Translations under genes and position numbers: made by a program
Source of the DNA: Thauera humireducens
GTDB lineage: Bacteria > Pseudomonadota > Gammaproteobacteria > Burkholderiales > Rhodocyclaceae
NCBI RefSeq assembly: GCF_001051995.2
Contig: NZ_CP014646.1
Coordinates: 2,604,001 to 2,668,000, forward strand
Length of the DNA stretch: 64,000 bases
Reading direction: 5' to 3'
Shown: in pieces, positions 8,179-17,031 of the stretch
Position numbering within the stretch: position 1 is the first letter of the stretch
Layout of the letters: every line of letters starts with the position of its first letter
Notes under the pieces: model-generated
The model's database searches: none
What the model saw: only the letters and a program-made list of their open reading frames with translations
Told to the model about the DNA's origin: nothing

Positions 8179-9930
8179 GAGCGCGCCCGCCGGCGCCGCC
8201 TGCACGTACTTCTCCTCGTGCAGGCGATTGACCGCCAGCTTGTGGGTGAAGTGGTGCGACATGCCGTTGTGGAAGCTGATCATCAGCAGCGTGGAGTCGG
8301 GCAGCTCGCGGTGCAGGAGCTCGATCATCATCAGCTCGGTGTCCGCATCGAGCGCGTTGGTCGCCTCCTCCAGGAACACCCAGGCCGGGCGCTGCAGCAG
8401 CACGCGCGCGATCGCCAGCCGCTGCCGGGCACGCAGCGGCAGGGCATGGTCCCAGCTGTCGCTCTCTTCGAGGCGCGGCGCCAGCCAGGCCACGCCGGCA
8501 CACTCGAGCACGTGCAAGAGGTCGCCGTGCGCGAACTCCGTCTCCGAATGCGGATAGCACAGTGCCGCCTTCAGCGTGCCGTCCGGGAAGTACGGCCGCT
8601 GCGGCAGGAAGACGATGCCGTGGTCTGCCGGCAGCACGATTTCGCCCTGCCCCCACGGCCACAGCCCGGCCACGGCCTTGAAAAGGCACACCGCCACCGA
8701 GGTGTCGCCGCGGATCAGCACGCGCTCGCCGCGGCGCACGACGGTGTCGAGGTGCTCGGCCAGCACGCGGCCATCGGGGTTGGCCAGCGTGAGGTTGCGC
8801 AGCACCAGCTTGCGCTCGGTGCCGACGCGGACGTCGATGCGGTTGTGCGCGCGGGCGCGTTCCTGCGCGGACAGCGCCTCGAGATCCTCATAGAGGCTGA
8901 CGATGCGGTCCATCGACGCGCGGCAGCGGGCCAGCTCGCCAAGGTTGTCGATCGGCCAGGACAGCGCCGAGGTCAGGCGCTGGAAGGCCTGTGCGGCCTG
9001 CATCAGCACGCCCAGCGTCATCACGCCGGCGATGTACTGCGGCGCCGCGACCAGGATGGGAAAGACCGGCAGCAGCGTGCCGTAGGCGGTGGAAAACGAC
9101 ACGATGCCGAGGTAGCCGATCGTCTGCCGGTTCCAGCCGCGTCCGACGTCGTCGAACAGCGCATCGGCATGGCGGCGTTCGACCGCCTCGCCGCGCATCA
9201 GGGCGATGGACTCGGCGTGCTCGCGCTCGCGCGCCAGGCCGTAGCGCAGGTTCGCCTCCACGGTCTGCAGGCGGTTGGTCGCCTTCACCAGCGGCCGCCC
9301 GAGCAGCGCGCCCAGCACCGTGCCCAGGCCGGCGTACATGAAGGCCAGCCACACCAGATAACTCCCCACCACGATGTCCGTACCCGGCACCTCGAAGCTG
9401 CCCGACACGCTGGACAGGATGTCGGCGAAGCTGCCGAGGATCAGCAGCGAGAACAGCAGCGAATGCGCCAGCCCGATCGCCGACTCGGTGGCGATGCGGA
9501 TGTCCTCGGCGATGCGGCCGTCCGGATTGTCGTGGTCGCCGACGGTGAAACGCAGCTGGTACAGGTGCCGGTCCGCCAGCCAGGCATCGAGCAGGCGCCG
9601 CGTCAGCCATTGCCGCCAGTCGAGCTGCAGCCAGCGCTTGATGTGCAGGTGTGCCGCCGTCACCGCCACGGTGAGCGCGAAGATCAAGCCGAACACCGCC
9701 GCCTGCACCAGCACTTCGCGCATCGAACGCGCCTCGAGCGCGTCGAAGAGTTCGCGGTGCCAGTAGCTGATCCAGATCGCCAGCGCCACCTGCGCCAGCG
9801 TCAGCAGCACCAGCAGCAGGGTCGCGATACCCGCCTTCCACTTGCGCTCGCTGCGCCAATAGGGCATCGACAGGCGCCAGAACTGCCTGATCGAGCTGCC
9901 ACCGGCGGGCGGTGAGGAAGGAGGCTGCAA
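8164..9930 (-). CDS. SbmA/BacA-ABCD-type ABC transporter with degenerate ATPase domain
   Basis: The N-terminal part (about residues 20-330) is the membrane domain of the YddA/SbmA/ABCD family, with several helices and the conserved NPDGRIAEDIR motif. The C-terminal nucleotide-binding domain is clearly homologous (AVAGLWPWGQGEI, VFLPQRPYFPDGTLKAAL) but has lost key residues. Where Walker A should be it reads GDTSVAVC (408-415), with no GKS/GKT lysine. The signature is LPLRARQRLAIAR (497-509) instead of LSGGEQQR. Walker B reads FLEEAT (519-524), with Asp replaced by Glu. The frame is otherwise open, so this is not a simple pseudogene. Start: TTG 9930 has GGAG eight bases upstream and includes the family FWRLSMPYW motif; ATG 9867 is the alternative. 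Confidence 0.78.
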   Translation of the reverse strand: MQPPSSPPAGGSSIRQFWRLSMPYWRSERKWKAGIATLLLVLLTLAQVALAIWISYWHRELFDALEARSMREVLVQAAVFGLIFALTVAVTAAHLHIKRWLQLDWRQWLTRRLLDAWLADRHLYQLRFTVGDHDNPDGRIAEDIRIATESAIGLAHSLLFSLLILGSFADILSSVSGSFEVPGTDIVVGSYLVWLAFMYAGLGTVLGALLGRPLVKATNRLQTVEANLRYGLAREREHAESIALMRGEAVERRHADALFDDVGRGWNRQTIGYLGIVSFSTAYGTLLPVFPILVAAPQYIAGVMTLGVLMQAAQAFQRLTSALSWPIDNLGELARCRASMDRIVSLYEDLEALSAQERARAHNRIDVRVGTERKLVLRNLTLANPDGRVLAEHLDTVVRRGERVLIRGDTSVAVCLFKAVAGLWPWGQGEIVLPADHGIVFLPQRPYFPDGTLKAALCYPHSETEFAHGDLLHVLECAGVAWLAPRLEESDSWDHALPLRARQRLAIARVLLQRPAWVFLEEATNALDADTELMMIELLHRELPDSTLLMISFHNGMSHHFTHKLAVNRLHEEKYVQAAPAGALLGEA

Positions 9931-10086
9931 GGACGGAACTCCGGTTCGGCAAGGATGATGGCCGGAGCGGCCTGCTCCGGCGGAGGCGTATTTTGCTCGA
10001 ACGCGGCGGACTGCACCATGACGGATGTGGCGCCGGCGATCCAAGTCCGTAGAATGCCGCTTTGCCCACCGTTCCCGTCCCGTACC

Positions 10087-10743
10087 ATGCCCCGCTACCG
10101 GCACGTCCTGTTCGATCTCGACGGCACCCTGATCGACTCCGCCCCGGCCATCCTCGCCAGCTACCGCGAGGCCTTCGCCAGCGCGGGCTGCACGCCGGTC
10201 CGCGCCATCGACGCATCCATCGTCGGCCCGCCGCTGACCGAAACGCTGCAGCTTCTGACGGGCCGCAGCGACGCCGCACTGATCGCGGAGCTCGCGGATC
10301 ACTTCAAGGCCAGCTACGACACCGCCGGCTACCGCCAGACCGCCGCCTACGCCGGCGTGGGCGAGATGCTCGAGCGGCTCGCGGCAGGCGGCTGCCGGCT
10401 GTCGATCGCCACCAACAAGCGCCTGCTTCCGACGCAGCTGATTCTGTCTCACCTGGGCTGGGCGGAGCACTTCGAGGCGGTGTACGCGCTGGACATGTTC
10501 CAGCCCCGCCTGCCCGACAAGGCAACGATGATCGCCCGCCTGCTGGCCGACCGCGGCATCGCGCGCGAGGACGCGATCTACATCGGCGACCGCGCCGAGG
10601 ACGGCGAATCGGCCGACGCCAACCGCCTGCCCTTCATCGCCGCGACCTGGGGCTACGGCAGCCTAGAAGCGGGCGACATGGCGCCCCACTGGCGGGCTGC
10701 GGACACGCCAGCAGCGCTGGCCGCCGCCCTCCTCGCCGGCTAG
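10087..10743 (+). CDS. HAD-superfamily phosphatase, Gph-like
   Basis: A 218-residue subclass I HAD hydrolase. Motif I is FDLDGTLIDSAP (nucleophile and acid Asp), motif II is SIATNKR, and motif IV is YIGDRAEDGESA. A helical cap of about 60 residues follows motif I, as in phosphoglycolate phosphatase-like enzymes. Substrate cannot be read from sequence; phosphoglycolate or another small phosphate ester is likely. It converges with the diguanylate cyclase gene, and the two stop codons overlap by four bases. Confidence 0.85.
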   Translation: MPRYRHVLFDLDGTLIDSAPAILASYREAFASAGCTPVRAIDASIVGPPLTETLQLLTGRSDAALIAELADHFKASYDTAGYRQTAAYAGVGEMLERLAAGGCRLSIATNKRLLPTQLILSHLGWAEHFEAVYALDMFQPRLPDKATMIARLLADRGIAREDAIYIGDRAEDGESADANRLPFIAATWGYGSLEAGDMAPHWRAADTPAALAAALLAG

Positions 10744-12446
10744 ACGGGCGTCCCGCCGTCGATGTCCTGCGCATAGACGCGCCAGCCATTGCGGCCGGCG
10801 CGTTTGGCCGCGTACAAGGCCTCGTCGGCATGCTGCTGCAGCAGTTCCGCATCGGTGCCATGCTCGGGCGCGATCGCGACGCCGATCGAAGCGGCAACCT
10901 GCGCCTCGCCCTGGGGTAGCTCAAATCCCGCGGCCAGCTTGACGCAGATCCGCTGCGCGATGTCCTCAACGGCGGCGCGCGCCTCGATCTCGGTCAGCAG
11001 TACGGCGAACTCGTCGCCGCCGAAGCGCGCCACCGTGTCGGATTCGCGCAGGCAGGACGCGATCCGCGCCCCAGCCTCCACGAGGAGCGCATCGCCAGCG
11101 GGATGGCCGAGGCGATCATTGACCGCCTTGAAGTGGTCGAGATCGATGAACAGCACTGCGAACGGTCGCTGGTGGCGATGCCAGGCAGCAATCGCGGCGT
11201 CGAGCCGGTCCGCGAACAAGGCACGGTTGGGCAACATCGTCAGCGCGTCGTGGTTCGCACGGAAATGCATCCGCTGCTCGACTTCCTTGCGCTGCGTGAT
11301 GTCCGTCAGCGTGGCGACGTAGGCACTCTCTTCGCCGGGCAAACTGGCGCGCGTGATCGACATCCACTGGACGTAGGCGTCGCCGCTCTTGCGCCGATTC
11401 CAGATCTCGCCCTGCCAGTAGCCGGTGCCCAGCAAGGCCCTGCGGATGTCGTCGAAGAAGCCCTGGCCGTGGCGCCCTGCGCCGAGCATCTCGACACCAT
11501 GCCCCTGCACCTCGCCGGCCTGGTAGCCGGTGATCGCGGTGAAGGCCGGATTGATGTGGTGGATGCGCGCCTCGGCGTCGAGCAGCATGATGCCCTCGGC
11601 CGTGCTGTCGAAGATCGCCCGGTAACGCGCCTCGCTCGCCGCGAGTTCGCCCGTCCGCCGTGCGATCAGCTTTTCCTGATCGGCGTTCATGCGGGCAATG
11701 GCCCGCACGTGGCGCCTGTTCACGATCAGCATGTAGTGGATCAAGCCGGCAGCCAGGAGAGCGGCCGCCAGAAACAGGCCGCCCGTACGCACGCGCTGTG
11801 CGTCGCGCAGCACGAGCAGGGACTCCGCCGGCATCGTCACCGAGATGCCGCCACGGATATCGCCGAGCTTGTAGCCGTAGCGATCATGGCACTGGAGGCA
11901 GGGCTCCGTCATGCGCAGCGGCGCCATGTAGCGGTGGATCGGACGGCCGTCCTCGCGCAACAGGCTCATCACCTCCGGCGCACCGCGCTCGAAGGCTGTC
12001 AGCGACGCGGTCTCCCACGGGTCGGGATCGTTGCCCGGCCGAATCGGCCGGAGGCTGGTGATGTGCAGTCGCACGCCCTCGGCGCGTTCGGCCAGCTCGG
12101 AAATCTGCCGCGTCATAAAGGCCGGATTGACCATCGTCAGCGCGCGTCCGTCCACCGTCACGATGTCGCGCCTGGGATGGGAAAGGTGGGGATTCGGCCG
12201 GGTGTCGGGCGTCACCGGCACATAGACCCCGTCGTGGCGTGCGTTCCAGTCACGCGTGATCTCGATGAGGCGGAACAGGGCCGCGCCGCGCTCGCGTGCC
12301 GCCGCCATGGACGCGCGATCGATACGCGCCAGCTCGACCCAGAGCAGAGCGCCGAACAGAAGGGCCGACACCAAATAGACCAGGATGACGCTGCGGCGAT
12401 GGCGGGCGTCATCCACGGTCAGACGGGTATCTCGCTTGCGTGACAT
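10740..12446 (-). CDS. Diguanylate cyclase with N-terminal DUF3365 (CxxCH) sensor, PAS and GGDEF domains
   Basis: The order is a first membrane helix (about 19-38), then a periplasmic DUF3365/Tll0287-like domain with a c-heme motif (CLQCH, 183-187). A second helix (about 216-238), a PAS domain (about 265-385) and GGDEF follow. The active site RFGGDEFAVLL is intact. RESD lies just before it, giving the RxxD product-inhibition site. It should make c-di-GMP in response to a periplasmic, probably redox or gas, signal through the heme. A perfect 18-bp palindrome lies 43 bases upstream. A TAGAAT hexamer at 12458-12453 is so close to the ATG that the mRNA could be almost leaderless. Confidence 0.87.
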   Translation of the reverse strand: MSRKRDTRLTVDDARHRRSVILVYLVSALLFGALLWVELARIDRASMAAARERGAALFRLIEITRDWNARHDGVYVPVTPDTRPNPHLSHPRRDIVTVDGRALTMVNPAFMTRQISELAERAEGVRLHITSLRPIRPGNDPDPWETASLTAFERGAPEVMSLLREDGRPIHRYMAPLRMTEPCLQCHDRYGYKLGDIRGGISVTMPAESLLVLRDAQRVRTGGLFLAAALLAAGLIHYMLIVNRRHVRAIARMNADQEKLIARRTGELAASEARYRAIFDSTAEGIMLLDAEARIHHINPAFTAITGYQAGEVQGHGVEMLGAGRHGQGFFDDIRRALLGTGYWQGEIWNRRKSGDAYVQWMSITRASLPGEESAYVATLTDITQRKEVEQRMHFRANHDALTMLPNRALFADRLDAAIAAWHRHQRPFAVLFIDLDHFKAVNDRLGHPAGDALLVEAGARIASCLRESDTVARFGGDEFAVLLTEIEARAAVEDIAQRICVKLAAGFELPQGEAQVAASIGVAIAPEHGTDAELLQQHADEALYAAKRAGRNGWRVYAQDIDGGTPV

Positions 12447-12488
12447 GCCTACATTCTATTGCTCCGCCCGGGCCCGGGCACGGACCAC

Positions 12489-12506
12489 TGTCACGCCGGC
12501 GTGACA
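12489..12506. repeat. Perfect 18-bp palindrome between the ABC exporter and diguanylate cyclase genes
   Basis: TGTCACGCCGGCGTGACA is fully self-complementary with no spacer. It lies about 43 bases upstream of the diguanylate cyclase start and 27 bases beyond the ABC exporter stop. There is no T-run, so it is not an intrinsic terminator. The position near the promoter of the cyclase gene suggests an operator for a dimeric regulator; the regulator is unknown. Confidence 0.5.
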
Positions 12507-12532
12507 ATCGCCCGCGCAATGATGCCGCCCGC

Positions 12533-14422
12533 TCAGGCGGGCGTCACGTCCGCCCGCAGGATCTCCTCGTCCTCGTTCTCGCCGGCCTCGCCGAGGAAAC
12601 CGCCGCTCTGGCGTGCCCACAGGCGCGCGTAGAGACCGCCGCGCGCCAGCAGGCTGCGATGGTCGCCCTCCTCGACGATGCGCCCCTTGTCCATCACCAC
12701 CAGGCGGTCCATCGCCGCGATGGTCGACAGGCGGTGCGCGATCGCGACCACGGTCTTGCCTTCCATCAGCCGGTACAGGCTCGCCTGGATCGCGGCCTCC
12801 ACCTCGGAGTCGAGCGCACTGGTGGCTTCGTCGAGCAGGAGGATGGGCGCGTCCTTCAGCATCACGCGCGCGATCGCGATGCGCTGGCGCTGGCCGCCGG
12901 ACAGCTTCACGCCGCGCTCGCCGACATGGGCGTCGTAGCCGTGGCGCCCCTTGGGATCGGTCAGTCCGAGGATGAAGTCGTGCGCTTCGGCGCGTTCTGC
13001 CGCCGAAACCATGTCGGCGTCGGTCGCAGCCGGCCGGCCGTACAGGATGTTGTCGCGCACCGAGCGGTGCAGCAGCGAGGTGTCCTGCGTCACCATGCCG
13101 ATCTGCGCGCGCAGGCTGTCCTGCGTCACGGTGGAAATGTCCTGGCCGTCGATCAGGATGCGGCCCTGTTCCAGGTCGTAGAAACGCAGCAGCAGGTTGA
13201 CCAGGGTCGACTTGCCCGCCCCCGAGCGGCCGACGACGCCGATCTTTTCGCCCGGCCGGATCGTCAGCGAGAAGTCGTCGATCACGCGCTTCGCCTCGGG
13301 ACCGGTGGCGCCATAGGCGAAGCCCAGGTGCTCGAAGCGGACCTCGCCGCGACTGACCACCAGCGGCTTCGCATCCGGCCGGTCGACGACCGCATGCGGC
13401 CGCGACAAGGTGTTGATGCCGTCCTGCACCGTGCCGACGTTCTCGAACAGCGAAGCCATCTCCCACATCACCCAGTGCGACATGCCATTGAGGCGCAGCG
13501 CCATCGCGGTGGCCGCCGCCACCGCGCCGACGCCGATCTCTCCGTGACTCCACAGCCACAGCGCGACGCCGCCGGTGGACAGGATCAGCAGCATGGACAG
13601 GCTGTGATTGACGATCTCGATGCTGCTCACCAGCCGCATCTGCGCATGCACCGTGTGCATGAACTCCTGCATCGCGCCGCGCGCGTAGCCCGCCTCGCGG
13701 CCCGCGTGCGAGAACAGCTTGACGGTGGCGATGTTGGTGTAGGCGTCGGTGATGCGGCCGGTCATCAGCGAGCGCGCATCGGCCTGCGCCCGCGACACCT
13801 TCGACAGCCGTGGCACGAACCAGCGCAGCGAGGCCGCATACAGGGTGAGCCAGCCGAGGAAGGGCGCGAGCATCCACAGGTCGAAGCTCGCCACCACCGC
13901 AGTCAGCGTGACGAAGTAGATGACGACGAAGACCAGGATGTCGGTCATGATCAGGCAGGTGTCGCGCACCGCCAGCGCGGTCTGCATGACCTTCGCCGAC
14001 ACCCGGCCGGCAAACTCGTCCTGATAGAAGCTCATGCTCTGGCCGAGCATCAGGCGGTGGAACTTCCAGCGCAGGCGCATCGGAAAATTGCCGGCCAGCG
14101 CCTGGTGCTTGAGCATGGTCTGAACCGCCACCAGCGCGACGCTGCCGAGCACGATGGCCGCCAGCAGCAGGAGCTTGCCGCCCTCGTCCGCCCACAGCCG
14201 CGCCGGCTCCACCGCCGCCAGCCAGTCGACGACCTTGCCCAGCATGGCGAACAGCAGCGCCTCGAAGGCGCCGATGGTCGCGGTCAGCAACATCATGCCG
14301 AGGATGAAGGGGCGCATGCCCTCGGTCCCGGCCCACAGGAAGGCGAAGAAGCGCTTGGGCGCCGGCAGCGGCGGCGTATCGGGATAGGGGTCGACGCGGC
14401 GCTCGAACCAGTTGAACAGCAA
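12533..14422 (-). CDS. ABC exporter (fused membrane and ATPase domains, MsbA-like)
   Basis: A 629-residue half-transporter. The N-terminal about 340 residues carry six membrane helices. The ATPase domain has an intact Walker A (GVVGRSGAGKST, Lys about 404), Q-loop (GMVTQDTSLLHRSVRDNILY), signature (VKLSGGQRQRIAIAR), Walker B (ILLLDEATSALD) and H-loop (AIAHRLSTI). It would function as a homodimer exporting lipid or drug-like substrates; sequence alone does not say which. It lies downstream of ahpF in the same direction but beyond that gene's terminator, so it probably has its own promoter in the 14423-14510 gap. Confidence 0.85.
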   Translation of the reverse strand: MLFNWFERRVDPYPDTPPLPAPKRFFAFLWAGTEGMRPFILGMMLLTATIGAFEALLFAMLGKVVDWLAAVEPARLWADEGGKLLLLAAIVLGSVALVAVQTMLKHQALAGNFPMRLRWKFHRLMLGQSMSFYQDEFAGRVSAKVMQTALAVRDTCLIMTDILVFVVIYFVTLTAVVASFDLWMLAPFLGWLTLYAASLRWFVPRLSKVSRAQADARSLMTGRITDAYTNIATVKLFSHAGREAGYARGAMQEFMHTVHAQMRLVSSIEIVNHSLSMLLILSTGGVALWLWSHGEIGVGAVAAATAMALRLNGMSHWVMWEMASLFENVGTVQDGINTLSRPHAVVDRPDAKPLVVSRGEVRFEHLGFAYGATGPEAKRVIDDFSLTIRPGEKIGVVGRSGAGKSTLVNLLLRFYDLEQGRILIDGQDISTVTQDSLRAQIGMVTQDTSLLHRSVRDNILYGRPAATDADMVSAAERAEAHDFILGLTDPKGRHGYDAHVGERGVKLSGGQRQRIAIARVMLKDAPILLLDEATSALDSEVEAAIQASLYRLMEGKTVVAIAHRLSTIAAMDRLVVMDKGRIVEEGDHRSLLARGGLYARLWARQSGGFLGEAGENEDEEILRADVTPA

Positions 14423-14509
14423 GGGAAGACTCCGAGTTGAGGCCGGACGACACGCCCGGGCAGGACATTGCGGGCTGTGACAGCGCGCTGCGCGCGAGAG
14501 TGCCCGCGC

Positions 14510-14540
14510 AAAACGAAATGCCCCGCACTGGGCGGGGCAT
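14510..14540 (-). terminator. Intrinsic terminator of ahpF
   Basis: ATGCCCCGC and GCGGGGCAT form a 9-bp stem with a short loop (14518-14540). On the minus strand it is followed by TTTCGTTTT. It lies 26 bases after the ahpF stop. Confidence 0.8.
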
Positions 14541-14566
14541 CCATTCTACGACAGCGAACGCGCGGT

Positions 14567-16132
14567 TCAGGCCGGCGTGCTGGTGCGGATCAGGTGGTCG
14601 AAGGCCGACAGCGAGGCCTTGGCCCCCTCGCCCATCGCGATGATGATCTGCTTGTACGGCACCGTGGTGCAGTCGCCGGCGGCGAACACGCCCGGCACCG
14701 AAGTCTGGCCCTTGGCGTCGACGATGATCTCGCCGAAGCGGCTCAGTTCGAGCGAACCCTTCAGGAAATCGGTGTTCGGCAGCAGACCGATCTGCACGAA
14801 GATCCCTTCCAGCTCGATGCGGTGCGTCTCATCGGTCTTGCGGTCCTTGTACACCAGGCCATTGACCTTGTCGGTGCCGGTGACTTCCGTGGTCTGCGCG
14901 CTCTTGATGACGGTGACGTTGGGCAGGCTGTAGAGCTTCTTCTGCAGCACGGCGTCCGCACGCAGCTCATCGGCGAACTCGAGCAGGGTGACATGGGCCA
15001 CCACACCGGCGAGGTCGATCGCCGCCTCGACGCCGGAATTGCCGCCGCCGATCACCGCTACGCGCTTGCCCTTGAACAGCGGACCGTCGCAGTGCGGGCA
15101 GTAGGCCACGCCCTTGCCGCGGAACTCCTTCTCGCCCGGCACGTTCATCTCGCGCCAGCGCGCGCCGGTGGCGACGATGACGGTGCGCGATTTCAGCGTG
15201 GCGCCATTCTCGAGCTGGACTTCAGCCAGCGTGGTGCCGTCCTCGCTGCCCGGCACGACCTTGGCGACGCGCTGCAGGTTCATCACGTCGACTTCATATT
15301 CCTTGACGTGCTCCTCCAGGCTGGCCACCAGCTTCGGACCTTCGGTGTACTTCACCGAGATGAAGTTCTCGATCGCCATCGTGTCCATGACCTGGCCACC
15401 GAAGCGCTCGGCAACGATGCCGGTGCGGATGCCCTTGCGCGCGGCGTAGATTGCCGCGGCCGCGCCGGCCGGTCCGCCGCCGACGACGAGCACGTCGAAG
15501 GCAGCCTTGTCCGACAGCTTCCTGGCATCGCGCGCCGCGGCGCCGGTATCGACCTTGGCGAGAATCTCGCCCAGCTCCATGCGGCCCTGGCCGAACTCCT
15601 GGCCGTTCAGGTACACCGTCGGCACCGCCATGATCTGGCGCTCTTCCACTTCCTTCTGGAACAGCGCGCCATCGATCATGGTGTGGCGGATGTTGGGGTT
15701 GAGGATCGCCATCAGGTTCAGCGCCTGCACCACGTCCGGGCAGTTGTGGCAGGACAGCGAGATGTAGGTCTCGAAGTTGAACTCGCCTTCGAGGCTCTTG
15801 ATCTGCTCGATCACGTCGGCCTCGACCTTCGGCGGGTAGCCGGCCGACTGCAGCAGGGCGAGGATCAGCGAGGTGAATTCGTGGCCCATCGGCAGGCCGG
15901 CAAAGCGCACGCGGCCCTCACCGCCCTTGGGGCCGACCGAGAAGGACGGCTTGCGCGCATCGTTGCCGCTCTCGGTCAGGGTGATCAGTGCGGACTGCTC
16001 GGCGACATCGCGCAGCAGTTCGCGCATTTCCTGCGACTTGGGACCGTCGTCCAGCGACGCCACGATCTCGATCGGCTGCGTCACCCGCTCCAGGTAGGCT
16101 TTCAGTTGAGTCTTGATATTGGCGTCAAGCAT
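14567..16132 (-). CDS. ahpF: Alkyl hydroperoxide reductase subunit F (NADH:peroxiredoxin disulfide reductase)
   Basis: The 521-residue flavoprotein passes electrons from NADH to AhpC. The N-terminal tandem thioredoxin-like domain (about 1-200) has its redox pair in [10 protein letters not shown] (C128/C131). The thioredoxin-reductase-like part has an FAD site ([21 protein letters not shown]), the redox pair CPHCDG (C345/C348), an NAD site ([12 protein letters not shown]) and the C-terminal [16 protein letters not shown]. Length and all motifs match AhpF rather than plain TrxB. It follows ahpC on the same strand after a 129-base gap and ends at an intrinsic terminator. Confidence 0.96.
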   Translation of the reverse strand: MLDANIKTQLKAYLERVTQPIEIVASLDDGPKSQEMRELLRDVAEQSALITLTESGNDARKPSFSVGPKGGEGRVRFAGLPMGHEFTSLILALLQSAGYPPKVEADVIEQIKSLEGEFNFETYISLSCHNCPDVVQALNLMAILNPNIRHTMIDGALFQKEVEERQIMAVPTVYLNGQEFGQGRMELGEILAKVDTGAAARDARKLSDKAAFDVLVVGGGPAGAAAAIYAARKGIRTGIVAERFGGQVMDTMAIENFISVKYTEGPKLVASLEEHVKEYEVDVMNLQRVAKVVPGSEDGTTLAEVQLENGATLKSRTVIVATGARWREMNVPGEKEFRGKGVAYCPHCDGPLFKGKRVAVIGGGNSGVEAAIDLAGVVAHVTLLEFADELRADAVLQKKLYSLPNVTVIKSAQTTEVTGTDKVNGLVYKDRKTDETHRIELEGIFVQIGLLPNTDFLKGSLELSRFGEIIVDAKGQTSVPGVFAAGDCTTVPYKQIIIAMGEGAKASLSAFDHLIRTSTPA

Positions 16133-16223
16133 GACGGGGTTTCCTTGATTGTTTGCGACCGCCGCGGTTTTCGGGGGTCCGGATACGACACAGCCGGCGC
16201 GTGGCCGGCTGCGTAGCGTGCAG

Positions 16224-16244
16224 CCCGGGCCGGGTCGGCCCGGG
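16224..16244 (-). other. GC-rich hairpin between ahpC and ahpF
   Basis: CCCGGGCC and GGCCCGGG form an 8-bp stem around a 5-base loop in the ahpC-ahpF gap. No T-run follows, so full termination is unlikely. It could act as an mRNA processing or stabilising element that sets a higher ahpC level; this is inference from position. Confidence 0.4.
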
Positions 16245-16261
16245 TGATTGCAGCGAGCTGC

Positions 16262-16825
16262 TTAGATCTTGCCGACCAGGTCGATCGACGGCGCCAGGGT
16301 CTTCTCGCCTTCCTTCCACTTGGCCGGGCAGACTTCGTTCGGGTGCGAAGCGACGTACTGGGCAGCCTTCAGCTTGCGGACGGTCTCGGTCACGTCACGG
16401 GCGATGGCGTTGTCGTGCACTTCCATCGTCTTGATGACGCCTTCCGGGTTGATGACGAAGGTGCCGCGCAGGGCCAGGCCTTCCTCGTCGATATGCACGT
16501 CGAAGGCACGGGTCAGCTGGTGGGTCGGGTCGCCGACCAGCGCGAACTGGGCCTTGCCGACGGCAGCCGAGGTCTCGTGCCAGACCTTGTGCGAGAAGTG
16601 GGTGTCGGTGGTAACGACATACACCTCGGCACCGGCCTTCTGGAACTCGGCGTAGTGATCGGCCGCGTCCTCGATCTCGGTCGGGCAGTTGAAGGTGAAG
16701 GCGGCCGGCATGAAGATCAGGACGGACCACTTGCCCTTCAGATCGGCATCGGTCACTTCGATGAACTTGCCGTTCTTGTAGGCTTGGGCTTTGAACGGTT
16801 GAACCTGGGTGTTGATCAGCGACAT
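16262..16825 (-). CDS. ahpC: Alkyl hydroperoxide reductase subunit C, typical 2-Cys peroxiredoxin
   Basis: 187 residues, the usual AhpC length. The peroxidatic Cys is C47 in AFTFNCPTE and the resolving Cys is C166 in NEVCPAKW. VVTTDTHFSHKVWHE and the conserved Arg/Thr environment complete the active site. It reduces H2O2 and organic peroxides and is recycled by AhpF. Its promoter region carries an OxyR-like box (16909-16945). The ATG is preceded by a GGAG-like sequence (CTTCTGGAGGATTTC on the coding strand). Confidence 0.97.
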   Translation of the reverse strand: MSLINTQVQPFKAQAYKNGKFIEVTDADLKGKWSVLIFMPAAFTFNCPTEIEDAADHYAEFQKAGAEVYVVTTDTHFSHKVWHETSAAVGKAQFALVGDPTHQLTRAFDVHIDEEGLALRGTFVINPEGVIKTMEVHDNAIARDVTETVRKLKAAQYVASHPNEVCPAKWKEGEKTLAPSIDLVGKI

Positions 16826-16908
16826 CTGAAATCCTCCAGAAGGGTTGTTGGTACGGTGTGTCGAAACTCGATGGAATGCAGTTTAGACCCCATCCTTGAA
16901 TTGCTCTA

Positions 16909-16945
16909 ATTGATTATCGAGATCTACTTGATTGCTTGAGCCTAT
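16909..16945 (-). promoter_or_regulatory. OxyR-like binding site upstream of ahpC
   Basis: On the minus strand four tetramers are spaced by exactly seven bases: ATAG-N7-CAAT-N7-ATCT-N7-CAAT. The OxyR consensus is ATAG-N7-CTAT-N7-ATAG-N7-CTAT, so 12 of 16 core positions agree. It lies 84-120 bases before the ahpC start, where OxyR normally activates. No oxyR gene is in the window. Confidence 0.5.
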
Positions 16946-17031
16946 AGTCAAGCCACTCGACGATGATAGCGCCCGGCCGGAAGGCCGCGCATCTACCAAC
17001 CTCAATTAGATAAGGGCCCGATGACAGGAAA

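Noticed and set aside
8218..9915. A 565-codon plus-strand frame opposite the degenerate ABC transporter.
   Set aside because: Composition-driven shadow; no fold or motif, while the minus-strand gene has a clear family match.
12511..12530. Short GC hairpin at the stop of the ABC exporter (12533) as a terminator.
   Set aside because: The stem is about 5 bp, overlaps the stop codon and has no T-run.
12440..14440. A 666-codon plus-strand frame opposite the ABC exporter.
   Set aside because: His/Arg/Gln-rich read-through with no motif, opposite an intact ABC transporter with all ATPase motifs.
16970..16991. GC-rich repeat downstream of ftsX as its terminator.
   Set aside because: The stem contains mismatches and no T-run follows on the minus strand.
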